64,000 nt of DNA from Dugong dugon (Eukaryota > Chordata > Mammalia > Sirenia > Dugongidae), in the NCBI GenBank assembly GCA_030035585.1, contig CM057463.1:141578736-141642735 (forward strand), written 5' to 3'. The notes beneath the pieces are model-generated. The model saw nothing but the letters and a program-made list of their open reading frames with translations, was not told where the DNA came from and did not search any database. Below are positions 21,201-33,500 of this stretch, piece after piece (the stretch's first letter is position 1; each line of letters starts with the position of its first letter). The position numbers and the translations under genes are program-made.

Positions 21201-22559
21201 CTAGGCCTGCACTCTCCAGCCTTCTCCCACTCAGGGAACATTGGAGAAAGCAGCTTGTGCTGGGCAGACTCTTTCTTGTAACAAAACTGAAAACTTAAGT
21301 AGATTCAGTTAAGCAGCTTGAAGGAGAAGGCTGTCTTTTGCTTTCTCTTTCATATGGTGAATAGGAAACTAAAACTCACTGCTAACAAATGTTTTACTCA
21401 GGAGAAGTACGGTTTTGCCTCGTTAGCCTTCCAGAATGGGAGAAACGCGGTTTCTCTTCTCCTTTAGCGATACCGTGTGTAAAGCCCTATTCTCAGCTTC
21501 GCAGCACAGAATGCCTCGAGGAATGCTGGAAAGTCTGAACGGCTTCAACTACTTGAAAGGGAGAAAAGTCATACGCTTTATCCACGTAGACAATGCACAG
21601 GCAACTTTCTTAGGCATGTAACCCAGAGGGACTTTCCAACACAGAAAGTGAATCGTGCTCCGTTCCTCCCCAGACTGAGAGCAACAAGCTCTGGCTTTCT
21701 CTTTCAGGCAGGGAAGAAGCTACATGCTCGTGTTAGGCACACAAGCTTTAGTCAGCAAATCTGAACCTCTTCTATTGTCCTCTAGCTGTCTACCTGTCTG
21801 GCTTTGAAAGCCAACAGTACCTTCATTCCCTGGTACGCAAACTTCCCTTAGAAACCCAGAGGTTACAAATACTTGCTGGGCCTGCACTCTCCAGCCTTCT
21901 CCCACTCAGAGAACATTGGCGAAAGCAGCTTTGCTGGGCGGACTCTTTCCTCTAAGAAAACTGAAAACTTAAGTAGATTCAGTTAAGCAGCTTGAAGGAG
22001 AACCTTGTATTTTCCTATCTCTTTCATGTGGTGAATGGGGAACTTAGAATTGCTGCTAACAAAGTTTCTACTCAGCACAACTACGGTTTTGCCTTCTTCG
22101 CGTTCCAGAATGGGAGAAACGCGGTTTCCTTCTCCTTTAGCGGTACCGTCTGTAAAGCCCTAATCTCAGCTTCGCAGCGCAGAATGCCTCCCGGATTGAT
22201 GGAAAGTCTGAACGGCTTCAACTACTTGAAAGGGAGAAAAGTCATACGCTTTATTCAGGTAGACAATGCACAGGCAACTTTCTTAGGCATGTAACCCAGA
22301 GGGACTTTCCAACACAGAAAGTGGATCGTGCTCCGTTCCTCCCCAGACTGAGAGCAACAAGCTCTTGCTTTCTCTTTCAGGCAGGGAAGAAGCTACCGGC
22401 TCCTGTAAAGCATACAAGCTTTAGTCAGCAAAACTGAACCTCTTCTGCTGTCCTCTAGCTGAAGGCAGACAATCTGCCTGTTTGGCTTTGAAAGCCAGTA
22501 ATACCTTCATTCCCTGGTATGCGAAATTCCCTTGGAAATCCAGGGGATTCAAATACTTG

Positions 22560-25293
22560 CTAGGCCTGCACTCTCCAGCCTTCTCCCACTCAGGGAACAT
22601 TGGAGAAAGCAGCTTGTGCTGGGCAGACTCTTTCTTGTAACAAAACTGAAAACTTAAGTAGATTCAGTTAAGCAGCTTGAAGGAGAAGGCTGTCTTTTGC
22701 TTTCTCTTTCATATGGTGAATAGGAAACTAAAACTCACTGCTAACAAATGTTTTACTCAGGAGAAGTACGGTTTTGCCTCGTTAGCCTTCCAGAAAGGGA
22801 GAAACGCGGTTTCTCTTCTCCTTTAGCGATACCGTGTGTAAAGCCCTATTCTCAGCTTCGCAGCACAGAATGCCTCGAGGAATGCATTCTGGAAAGTCTG
22901 AACGGCTTCAACTACTTGAAAGGGAGAAAAGTCATACGCTTTATCCAGGTAGACAGTGCACAGGCAACTTTCTTAGGCATGTAACCCAGAGGGACTTTCC
23001 AACACAGAAAGTGAATCGTGCTCCATTCCTCCCCAGACTGACAGCAACAAGCTCTTGCATTCTCTTTCAGGCAGGGAAGAAGCTACAGGCTCCTGTAAAG
23101 CATACAAGCTTTAGTCAGCAAAACTGAACCTCTTCTGCTGTCCTCTAGCTGAAGGCAGACAATCTGCCTGTTTGGCTTTGAAAGCCAGTAATACCTTCAT
23201 TCCCTGGTATGCGAAATTCCCTTGGAAATCCAGGGGATTCAAATACTTGCTAGGCCTGCACTCTCCAGCCTTCTCCCACTCAGGGAACATTGGAGAAAGC
23301 AGCTTGTGCTGGGCAGACTCTTTCTTGTAACAAAACTGAAAACTTAAGTAGATTCAGTTAAGCAGCTTGAAGGAGAAGGCTGTCTTTTGCTTTCTCTTTC
23401 ATATGGTGAATAGGAAACTAAAACTCACTGCTAACAAATGTTTTACTCAGGAGAAGTACGGTTTTGCCTCGTTAGCCTTCCAGAATGGGAGAAACGCGGT
23501 TTCTCTTCTCCTTTAGCGATACCGTGTGTAAAGCCCTATTCTCAGCTTCGCAGCACAGAATGCCTCGAGGAATGCTGGAAAGTCTGAACGGCTTCAACTA
23601 CTTGAAAGGGAGAAAAGTCATACGCTTTATCCAGGTAGACAGTGCACAGGCAACTTTCTTAGGCATGTAACCCAGAGGGACTTTCCAACACAGAAAGTGA
23701 ATCGTGCTCCATTCCTCCCCAGACTGACAGCAACAAGCTCTTGCATTCTCTTTCAGGCAGGGAAGAAGCTACAGGCTCCTGTAAAGCATACAAGCTTTAG
23801 TCAGCAAAACTGAACCTCTTCTGCTGTCCTCTAGCTGAAGGCAGACAATCTGCCTGTTTGGCTTTGAAAGCCAGTAATACCTTCATTCCCTGGTATGCGA
23901 AATTCCCTTGGAAATCCAGGGGATTCAAATACTTGCTAGGCCTGCACTCTCCAGCCTTCTCCCACTCAGGGAACATTGGAGAAAGCAGCTTGTGCTGGGC
24001 AGACTCTTTCTTGTAACAAAACTGAAAACTTAAGTAGATTCAGTTAAGCAGCTTGAAGGAGAAGGCTGTCTTTTGCTTTCTCTTTCATATGGTGAATAGG
24101 AAACTAAAACTCACTGCTAACAAATGTTTTACTCAGGAGAAGTACGGTTTTGCCTCGTTAGCCTTCCAGAATGGGAGAAACGCGGTTTCTCTTCTCCTTT
24201 AGCGATACCGTGTGTAAAGCCCTATTCTCAGCTTCGCAGCACAGAATGCCTCGAGGAATGCTGGAAAGTCTGAACGGCTTCAACTACTTGAAAGGGAGAA
24301 AAGTCATACGCTTTATCCACGTAGACAATGCACAGGCAACTTTCTTAGGCATGTAACCCAGAGGGACTTTCCAACACAGAAAGTGAATCGTGCTCCGTTC
24401 CTCCCCAGACTGAGAGCAACAAGCTCTGGCTTTCTCTTTCAGGCAGGGAAGAAGCTACATGCTCGTGTTAGGCACACAAGCTTTAGTCAGCAAATCTGAA
24501 CCTCTTCTATTGTCCTCTAGCTGTCTACCTGTCTGGCTTTGAAAGCCAACAGTACCTTCATTCCCTGGTACGCAAACTTCCCTTAGAAACCCAGAGGTTA
24601 CAAATACTTGCTGGGCCTGCACTCTCCAGCCTTCTCCCACTCAGAGAACATTGGCGAAAGCAGCTTTGCTGGGCGGACTCTTTCCTCTAAGAAAACTGAA
24701 AACTTAAGTAGATTCAGTTAAGCAGCTTGAAGGAGAACCTTGTATTTTCCTATCTCTTTCATGTGGTGAATGGGGAACTTAGAATTGCTGCTAAAAAGTT
24801 TCTACTCAGCACAACTACGGTTTTGCCTTCTTCGCGTTCCAGAATGGGAGAAACGCGGTTTCCTTCTCCTTTAGCGGTACCGTCTGTAAAGCCCTAATCT
24901 CAGCTTCGCAGCACAGAATGCCTCCCGGATTGATGGAAAGTCTGAACGGCTTCAACTACTTGAAAGGGAGAAAAGTCATACGCTTTATTCAGGTAGACAA
25001 TGCACAGGCAACTTTCTTAGGCATGTAACCCAGAGGGACTTTCCAACACAGAAAGTGGATCGTGCTCCGTTCCTCCCCAGACTGAGAGCAACAAGCTCTT
25101 GCTTTCTCTTTCAGGCAGGGAAGAAGCTACCGGCTCCTGTAAAGCATACAAGCTTTAGTCAGCAAAACTGAACCTCTTCTGCTGTCCTCTAGCTGAAGGC
25201 AGACAATCTGCCTGTTTGGCTTTGAAAGCCAGTAATACCTTCATTCCCTGGTATGCGAAATTCCCTTGGAAATCCAGGGGATTCAAATACTTG
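22560..25293 (+). repeat. Linker block E*-X-C-D' (4 monomers, 2,734 bp)
   Basis: Monomers start at 22560 (E with a non-E head), 23250 (X: C-type front, E-type tail), 23936 (C) and 24611 (D'). The block separates the first two complete 12-mers. The two monomers at 22560 and 23250 appear to derive from one ancestral E and a neighbour by unequal exchange, because both carry the GTAGACAGTGC and ACTGACAGC variants seen in the E at 12305. Confidence 0.9.
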
Positions 25294-28200
25294 CTAGGCC
25301 TGCACTCTCCAGCCTTCTCCCACTCAGGGAACATTGGAGAAAGCAGCTTGTGCTGGGCAGACTCTTTCTTGTAACAAAACTGAAAACTTAAGTAGATTCA
25401 GTTAAGCAGCTTGAAGGAGAAGGCTGTCTTTTCCTTTCTCTTTCATATGGTGAATAGGAAACTAAAACTCACTGCTAACAAATGTTTTACTCAGGAGAAG
25501 TACGGTTTTGCCTCGTTAGCCTTCCAGAATGGGAGAAACGCGGTTTCTCTTCTCCTTTAGCGATACCGTGTGTAAAGCCCTATTCTCAGCTTCGCAGCAC
25601 AGAATGCCTCGAGGAATGCTGGAATGTCTGAACGGCTTCAACTACTTGAAAGGGAGAAAAGTCATACGCTTTATCCACGTAGACAATGCACAGGCAACTT
25701 TCTTAGGCATGTAACACAGAGGGACTTTCCAACACAGAAAGTGAATCGTGCTCCGTTCCTCCCCAGACTGAGAGCAACAAGCTCTTGCTTTCTCTTTCAG
25801 GCAGGGAAGAAGCTACATGCTCGTGTTAGGCACACAAGCTATAGTCAGCAAATCTGAACCTCTTCTATTGTCCTCTAGCTGAAGGCACACAATCTACCTG
25901 TCTGGCTTTGAAAGCCAACAGTACCATCATTCCCTGGCATGCAAACTTCCCTTAGAAACCCAGGGGATACAAATACTTGCTGGGCCTGCACCGTCCAGCC
26001 TTCTCCCACTCAGAGAACATTGGAGAAAGCAGCTTTGCTGGGCGGACTCTTTCCTCTAAGAAAACTGAAAACTTAAGTAGATTCAGTTAAGCAGCTTGAA
26101 GGAGAACGCTGTATTTTCCTATGTCTTTCATGTGGTGAATGGGGAACTTACAATTGCTGCTAACAAAATTTCTACTCAGCACAACTACGGTTTTGCCTCC
26201 TTCGCGTTCCAGAATGGGATAAACGCGGTTTCTCTTCTCCTTTAGCGATACCGTGTGTAAAGCCCTATTCTCAGCTTCGCAGCACAGAATGCCTCGAGGA
26301 ATGCATGCTGGAAAGTCTGAACGGCTTCAACTACTTGAAAGGGAGAAAAGTCATACGCTTTATCCAGGTAGACAATGCACAGGCAACTTTCTTAGGCATG
26401 TAACACAGAGGGACTTTCCAACACAGAAAGTGAATCGTGCTCCGTTCCTCCCCAGACTGAGAGCAACAAGCTCTTGCATTCTCTTTCAGGCAGGGAAGAA
26501 GCTACAGGCTCCTGTAAAGCATACAAGCTTTAGTCAGCAAAACTGAACCTCTTCTGCTGTCCTCTAGCTGAAGGCAGACAATCTGCCTGTTTGGCTTTGA
26601 AAGCCAGTAATACCTTCATTCCCTGGTATGCGAAATTCCCTTGGAAATCCAGGGGATTCAAATACTTGCTAGGCCTGCACTCTCCAGCCTTCTCCCACTC
26701 AGGGAACATTGGAGAAAGCAGCTTGTGCTGGGCAGACTCTTTCTTGTAACAAAACTGAAAACTTAAGTAGATTCAGTTAAGCAGCTTGAAGGAGAAGGCT
26801 GTCTTTTGCTTTCTCTTTCATATGGTGAATAGGAAACTAAAACTCACTGCTAACAAATGTTTTACTCAGGAGAAGTACGGTTTTGCCTCGTTAGCCTTCC
26901 AGAATGGGAGAAACGCGGTTTCTCTTCTCCTTTAGCGATACCGTGTGTAAAGCCCTATTCTCAGCTTCGCAGCACAGAATGCCTCGAGGAATGCTGGAAA
27001 GTCTGAACGGCTTCAACTACTTGAAAGGGAGAAAAGTCATACGCTTTATCCAGGTAGACAATGCACAGGCAACTTTCTTAGGCATGTAACCCAGAGGGAC
27101 TTTCCAACACAGAAAGTGAATCGTGCTCCGTTCCTCCCCAGACTGAGAGCAACAAGCTCTGGCTTTCTCTTTCAGGCAGGGAAGAAGCTACATGCTCGTG
27201 TTAGGCACACAAGCTTTAGTCAGCAAATCTGAACCTCTTCTATTGTCCTCTAGCTGTCTACCTGTCTGGCTTTGAAAGCCAACAGTACCTTCATTCCCTG
27301 GTATGCAAACTTCCCTTAGAAACCCAGAGGTTACAAATACTTGCTGGGCCTGCACTCTCCAGCCTTCTCCCACTCAGAGAACATTGGCGAAAGCAGCTTT
27401 GCTGGGCGGACTCTTTCCTCTAAGAAAACTGAAAACTTAAGTAGATTCAGTTAAGCAGCTTGAAGGAGAACCTTGTATTTTCCTATCTCTTTCATGTGGT
27501 GAATGGGGAACTTAGAATTGCTGCTAACAAAGTTTCTACTCAGCACAACTACGGTTTTGCCTTCTTCGCGTTCCAGAATGGGAGAAACGCGGTTTCCTTC
27601 TCCTTTTGCGGTACCGTCTGTAAAGCCCTAATCTCAGCTTCGCAGCGCATAATGCCTCCCGGATTGATGGAAAGTCTGAACGGCTTCAACTACTTGAAAG
27701 GGAGAAATGTCATACGCTTTATTCAGGTAGACAATGCACAGGCAACTTTCTTAGGCATGTAACCCAGAGGGACTTTCCAACACAGAAAGTGGATCGTGCT
27801 CCGTTCCTCCCCAGACTGAGAGCAACAAGCTCTTGCTTTCTCTTTCAGGCAGGGAAGAAGCTACCGGCTCCTGTAAAGCATACAAGCTTTAGTCAGCAAA
27901 ACTGAACCTCTTCTGCTGTCCTCTAGCTGAAGGCAGACAATCTGCCTGTTTGGCTTTGAAAGCCAGTAATACCTTCATTCCCTGGTATGCGAAATTCCCT
28001 TGGAATTCCAGGGGATTCAAATACTTGCTAGGCCTGCACTCTCCAGCCTTCTCCCACTCAGGGAACATTGGAGAAAGCAGCTTGTGATGGGCAGACTCTT
28101 TCTTGTAACAAAACTGAAAACTTAAGTAGATTCAGTTAAGCAGCTTGAAGGAGAAGGCTGTCTTTTGCTTTCTCTTTCATATAGTGAGTAGGAAACTAAA

Positions 28201-31200
28201 ACTCACTGCTAACAAATGTTTTACTCAGGAGAAGTACGGTTTTGCCTCGTTAGCCTTCCAGAAAGGGAGAAACGCGGTTTCTCTTCTCCTTTAGCGATAC
28301 CGTGTGTAAAGCCCTATTCTCAGCTTCGCAGCACAGAATGCCTCGAGGAATGCATGCTGGAAAGTCTGAACGGCTTCAACTACTTGAAAGGGAGAAAAGT
28401 CATACGCTTTATCCAGGTAGACAATGCACAGGCAACTTTCTTAGGCATGTAACCCAGAGGGACTTTCCAACACAGAAAGTGAATCGTGCTCCATTCCTCC
28501 CCAGACTGAGAGCAACAAGCTCTTGCATTCTCTTTCAGGCAGGGAAGAAGCTACAGGCTCCTGTAGAGCATACAAGCTTTAGTCAGCAAAACTGAACCTC
28601 TTCTGTTGTCCTCTAGCTGAAGTCAGACAATCTGCCTGTTTGGCTTTGAAAGCCAGTAATACCTTCATTCCCTGGTATGCGAAATTCCCTTGGAAATCCA
28701 GGAGATTCAAATACTTGCTAGGCCTGCACTCTCCAGCCTTCTCCCACTCAGAGAACGTTGGAGAAGGCAGCTTGTGCTGGGCGGACTCTTTCTTGTAACA
28801 AAACTGAAAACTTAAGTAGATTCAGTTAAGCAGCTTGAAGGAGAACGCTGTATTTTGCTTTCTCTTTCATATGGTGAATAGGGAACTTAAACTTACTGCC
28901 AACAAAGTTTTTACTCAAGAGAATAACGCTTTGCCTCCTTCACCTTCGAGAATTGGAGAAACGCGGTTTCTCTTCTCCTTTAGCGATACCGTCTATAAAG
29001 CCCTATTCTCAGCTTCGCAGCACAGAATGAATCCTGGAATGCTGGAAACCCTGAACGTCTTCCACTGCTTGAAAGGAGAAACGTCGTACACTTTATCAAA
29101 GTAGACAATGCACAGGAACTTTCTTAGACATGTAAAACAGAGCGGTTCTCAAACACAGAAAGTGAATCGTGCTCCCTTCATCCCCAGACTGAGAGCAACA
29201 AGCTGTTGCTTTCTCTCTCAGGCAGGGAAGAAACTACATGCTCGTGTTAAGCATACAAGCTTTAGTCAGCAAAACTGAACCTCTTCTGCTGTCCTCTAGC
29301 TGAAGGCGGAGAATCTTCCTGTTCGGCTTTGAAAGCCAGTACTACCCTCATTCCTGGAAGGCAAACTTCCCTTTGAATACCAGAGGATTCAAATACTTGT
29401 TAGGCCTGCACTCTCCAGCCTTCTCCCACTCAGAGAACATTGGAGAAAGCAGCTTGTGCTGGGCAGACTCTTTCTTGTAACAAAACTGAAAACGTAAGTA
29501 GATTCAGTTAAGCAGCTTGAAGGAGAAGGCTGTCTTTTGCTTTCTCTTTCATATGGTGAATAGGGAACTTAAACTTACTGCTAACAAAGTTTTTACTCAA
29601 GAGAATAACGCTTTGCCTCCTTCGCCTTCGAGAATGGGAGAAACGCGGTTTCTCTTCTCCTTTAGCGATACCATCTGTAAAGCCCTATTCTCAGCTTCGC
29701 AGCACAGAATGAATCCTGGAATGCTGGAAAGCCTGTACGGCTTCAACTACTTGAAAGGGAGAAAAGTCATACGTTTATCCTGGTAGACAATGAACAGGCA
29801 ACGTTCTTAGTTATGTAACACAGAGGGAATATCCAACACAGAAAGTGAATTGTGCTCCGTTCCTCCCAAGACTGAGAACGACAAGCTCTCACTTTCTCTT
29901 TCAGGCAGGGAAGAAGCTACAGGCTCCTGTAGAGCATACAAGCTTTAGTCAGCAAAACTGAACCTCTTCTGCTGTCCTCTAGCTGAAGGCAGACAATCTG
30001 CCTGTTTGGCTTTGAAAGCCAGTAATACCTTCATTCCCTGGTATGCGAAATTCCCTTGGAAATCCAGGGGATTCAAATGCTTGCTAGGCCTGCACTCTCC
30101 AGCCTTCTCCCACTCAGAGAACATTGGAGAAAGCAGCTTGTGCTGGGCAGACACTTTCTAGTAACAAAACTGAAAACTTAAGTAGATTCAGTTAACCAGC
30201 TTGAAGGAGAAGGCTGTGTTTTGCTCTCTCTTTCATATGGTGAATAGGAAACTAAAACTTACTGCTAACAAATGTTTTACTCAGGAGAAGTACGGTTCTG
30301 CCTCCTTAGCCTTGCAGAATGGGAGAAACGCCGTTTCTCTTCTCCTTTAGCGATACCGTCTGGAAAGCGGTATTCTCAGCAGCGCAGCACAGAATGCCTC
30401 CCGGAATGCTGGAAACCCTGAACGTCTTCAACTGCTTGAAAGGGAGAAACGTCGTACACTTTATCAAAGTACACAATGCACAGGAACTTTCTTAGACATG
30501 TAAAACAGAGGGATTGTCAAGCACAGAAAGTGAGTCGTGCTCCTCTCATCCACAAACTGAGAGCAACAAGCTCTTGCTTTCTCTTTCAGGCAGAGAAGAA
30601 GCTACATGCTCGTGTTACGCACACAAGCTTTAGTCAGCAAATCTGAACCTCTTCTATTGTCCTCTAGCTGAAGGCACACAATCTACTTGTCTGGCTTTGA
30701 AAGCCAACAGTACCTTCATTCCCTGGTATGCAAACTTCCCTTAGAAACCCAGGGGATACAAATACTTGCTGGGCCTGCACCGTCCAGCCTTCTCCAAATC
30801 AGAGAACATTGGAGAAAGCAGCTTTGCTGGGCGGACTCTTTCCTCGAACAAAACTGAAAACTTAAGTAGATTCAGTTAAGCAGCTTGAAGGAGAACCTTG
30901 TATTTTCCTATGTCTTTCATGTGGTGAATGGGGAACTTAGAATTGCTGCTAACAAATTTCTACTCAGCACAACTACGGTTTTGCCTCCTTCGCGTTCCAG
31001 AATGGGATAAACGCGGTTTCTCTTCTCTTTTAGAGATACCGTCTGTAAAGCCCTATTCTCATCTTCGCAGCACAGGATGCCTCCAGGAATGCTGGAAAGT
31101 CTGAACGGCTTCAACTACTTGAAAGGGAGAAAAGTCATACGCTTTATCCAGGTAGACAATGCACAGGCAACTTTCTTAGGCATGTAACACAGAGGGACTT

Positions 31201-33500
31201 TCCAACACAGAAAGTGAATCGTGCTCCGTTCCTCCCCAGACTGAGAGCAACAAGCTCTTGCTTTCTCTTTCAGGCAGGGAAGAATTTACATGCTCGTGTT
31301 AAGCACACAAGCTTTAGTCAGCAACACTGAACCTCTTCTGCTGTCCTCTAGCTGAAGGCAGACAATCTACGTGTTTGGCTTTGAAAGCCAGTAATATCTT
31401 CATTCCCTGGTATACAAAATTCCTATGGAAATCCAGGGGATTCAAATACTTGCTAGGCCTGCACTCTCCAGCCATCTCCCACTCAGAGAACATTGGAGAA
31501 AGCAGCTTGTGCTGGGCAGATTCTTTCTTGTAACAAAACTGAAAACTTAAGTAGATTCAGTTAAGCAGCTTGAAGGAGAACGCTGTCTTTTGCTTTCTCT
31601 TTCATATGGTGAATAGGGAACTTAAACTTACTGCTAACAAAGTTTTTACTCAAGAGAATAATGCTTTGCCTCCTTCGCCTTCGAGAATGGGAGAAACGCG
31701 GTTTCTCTTCTCCTTTAGCGATACCGTGGGTAAAGCCCTATTCTCAGCTTCGCAGCACAGAATGCCTCGAGGAATGCATGCTGGAAAGTCTGAACGGCTT
31801 CAACTACTTGAAAGGGAGAAAAGTCATACGCTTTATCCAGGTAGACAATGCACAGGCAACTTTCTTAGGCATGTAACACAGAGGGACTTTCCAACACAGA
31901 AAGTGAATCGTGCTCCGTTCCTCCCCAGACTGAGAGCAACAAGCTCTTGCTTTCTCTTTCAGGCAGGGAAGAAGCTACAGGCTCCTGTAAAGCATACAAG
32001 CTTTAGTCAGCAAAACTGAACCTCTTCTGCTGTCCTCTAGCTGAAGGCAGACAATCTGCCTGTTTGGCTTTGAAAGCCAGTAATACCTTCATTCCCTGGT
32101 ATGCGAAATTCCCTTGGAAATCCAGGGGATTCAAATACTTGCTAGGCCTGCACTCTCCAGCCTTCTCCCACTCAGGGAACATTGGAGAAAGCAGCTTGTG
32201 CTGGGCAGACTCTTTCTTGTAACAAAACTGAAAACTTAAGTAGATTCAGTTAAGCAGCTTGAAGGAGAAGGCTGTCTTTTGCTTTCTCTTTCATATGGTG
32301 AATAGGAAACTAAAACTCACTGCTAACAAATGTTTTACTCAGGAGAAGTACGGTTTTGCCTCGTTAGCCTTCCAGAATGGGAGAAACGCGGTTTCTCTTC
32401 TCCTTTAGCGATACCGTGTGTAAAGCCCTATTCTCAGCTTCGCAGCACAGAATGCCTCGAGGAATGCTGGAAAGTCTGAACGGCTTCAACTACTTGAAAG
32501 GGAGAAAAGTCATACGCTTTATCCACGTAGACAATGCACAGGCAACTTTCTTAGGCATGTAACCCAGAGGGACTTTCCAACACAGAAAGTGAATCGTGCT
32601 CCGTTCCTCCCCAGACTGAGAGCAACAAGCTCTGGCTTTCTCTTTCAGGCAGGGAAGAAGCTACATGCTCGTGTTAGGCACACAAGCTTTAGTCAGCAAA
32701 TCTGAACCTCTTCTATTGTCCTCTAGCTGTCTACCTGTCTGGCTTTGAAAGCCAACAGTACCTTCATTCCCTGGTACGCAAACTTCCCTTAGAAACCCAG
32801 AGGTTACAAATACTTGCTGGGCCTGCACTCTCCAGCCTTCTCCCACTCAGAGAACATTGGCGAAAGCAGCTTTGCTGGGCGGACTCTTTCCTCTAAGAAA
32901 ACTGAAAACTTAAGTAGATTCAGTTAAGCAGCTTGAAGGAGAACCTTGTATTTTCCTATCTCTTTCATGTGGTGAATGGGGAACTTAGAATTGCTGCTAA
33001 CAAAGTTTCTACTCAGCACAACTACGGTTTTGCCTTCTTCGCGTTCCAGAATGGGAGAAACGCGGTTTCCTTCTCCTTTAGCGGTACCGTCTGTAAAGCA
33101 CTAATCTCAGCTTCGCAGCGCAGAATGCCTCCCGGATTGATGGAAAGTCTGAACGGCTTCAACTACTTGAAAGGGAGAAAAGTCATACGCTTTATTCAGG
33201 TAGACAATGCACAGGCAACTTTCTTAGGCATGTAACCCAGAGGGACTTTCCAACACAGAAAGTGGATCGTGCTCCGTTCCTCCCCAGACTGAGAGCAACA
33301 AGCTCTTGCTTTCTCTTTCAGGCAGGGAAGAAGCTACAGGCTCCTGTAAAGCATACAAGCTTTAGTCAGCACAACTGAACCTCTTCTGCTGTCCTCTAGC
33401 TGAAGGCAGACAATCTGCCTGTTTGGCTTTGAAAGCCAGTAATACCTTCATTCCCTGGTATGCGAAATTCCCTTGGAAATCCAGGGGATTCAAATACTTG
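25294..33500 (+). repeat. Complete 12-mer HOR, copy 2 (8,207 bp)
   Basis: Starts are 25294 (A2), 25980 (B), 26669 (C), 27344 (D), 28028 (E), 28718 (F), 29400 (G), 30084 (H), 30769 (I), 31453 (J), 32142 (C) and 32817 (D), with the same monomer lengths as copy 1. It lies exactly 10,941 bp downstream of copy 1. Differences I noticed from copy 1 include positions 25916, 26589 and 27218. The D at 27344 has CCTTTTGCGGTACC and GAGAAATGTCATAC. Confidence 0.95.

Larger units (their letters stand above)
14353..22559 (+). repeat. Complete 12-mer HOR, copy 1 (8,207 bp)
   Basis: Order is A2-B-C-D-E-F-G-H-I-J-C-D, with starts at 14353, 15039, 15728, 16403, 17087, 17777, 18459, 19143, 19828, 20512, 21201 and 21876. 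Monomer lengths are 686, 689, 675, 684, 690, 682, 684, 685, 684, 689, 675 and 684. The A2 monomer has TTTTCCTTTCTC near 14489 (most read TTTTGCTTTCTC); the variant recurs 10,941 bp later in copy 2. The C-D pair is used twice in the unit, at positions 3-4 and 11-12. Confidence 0.95.
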
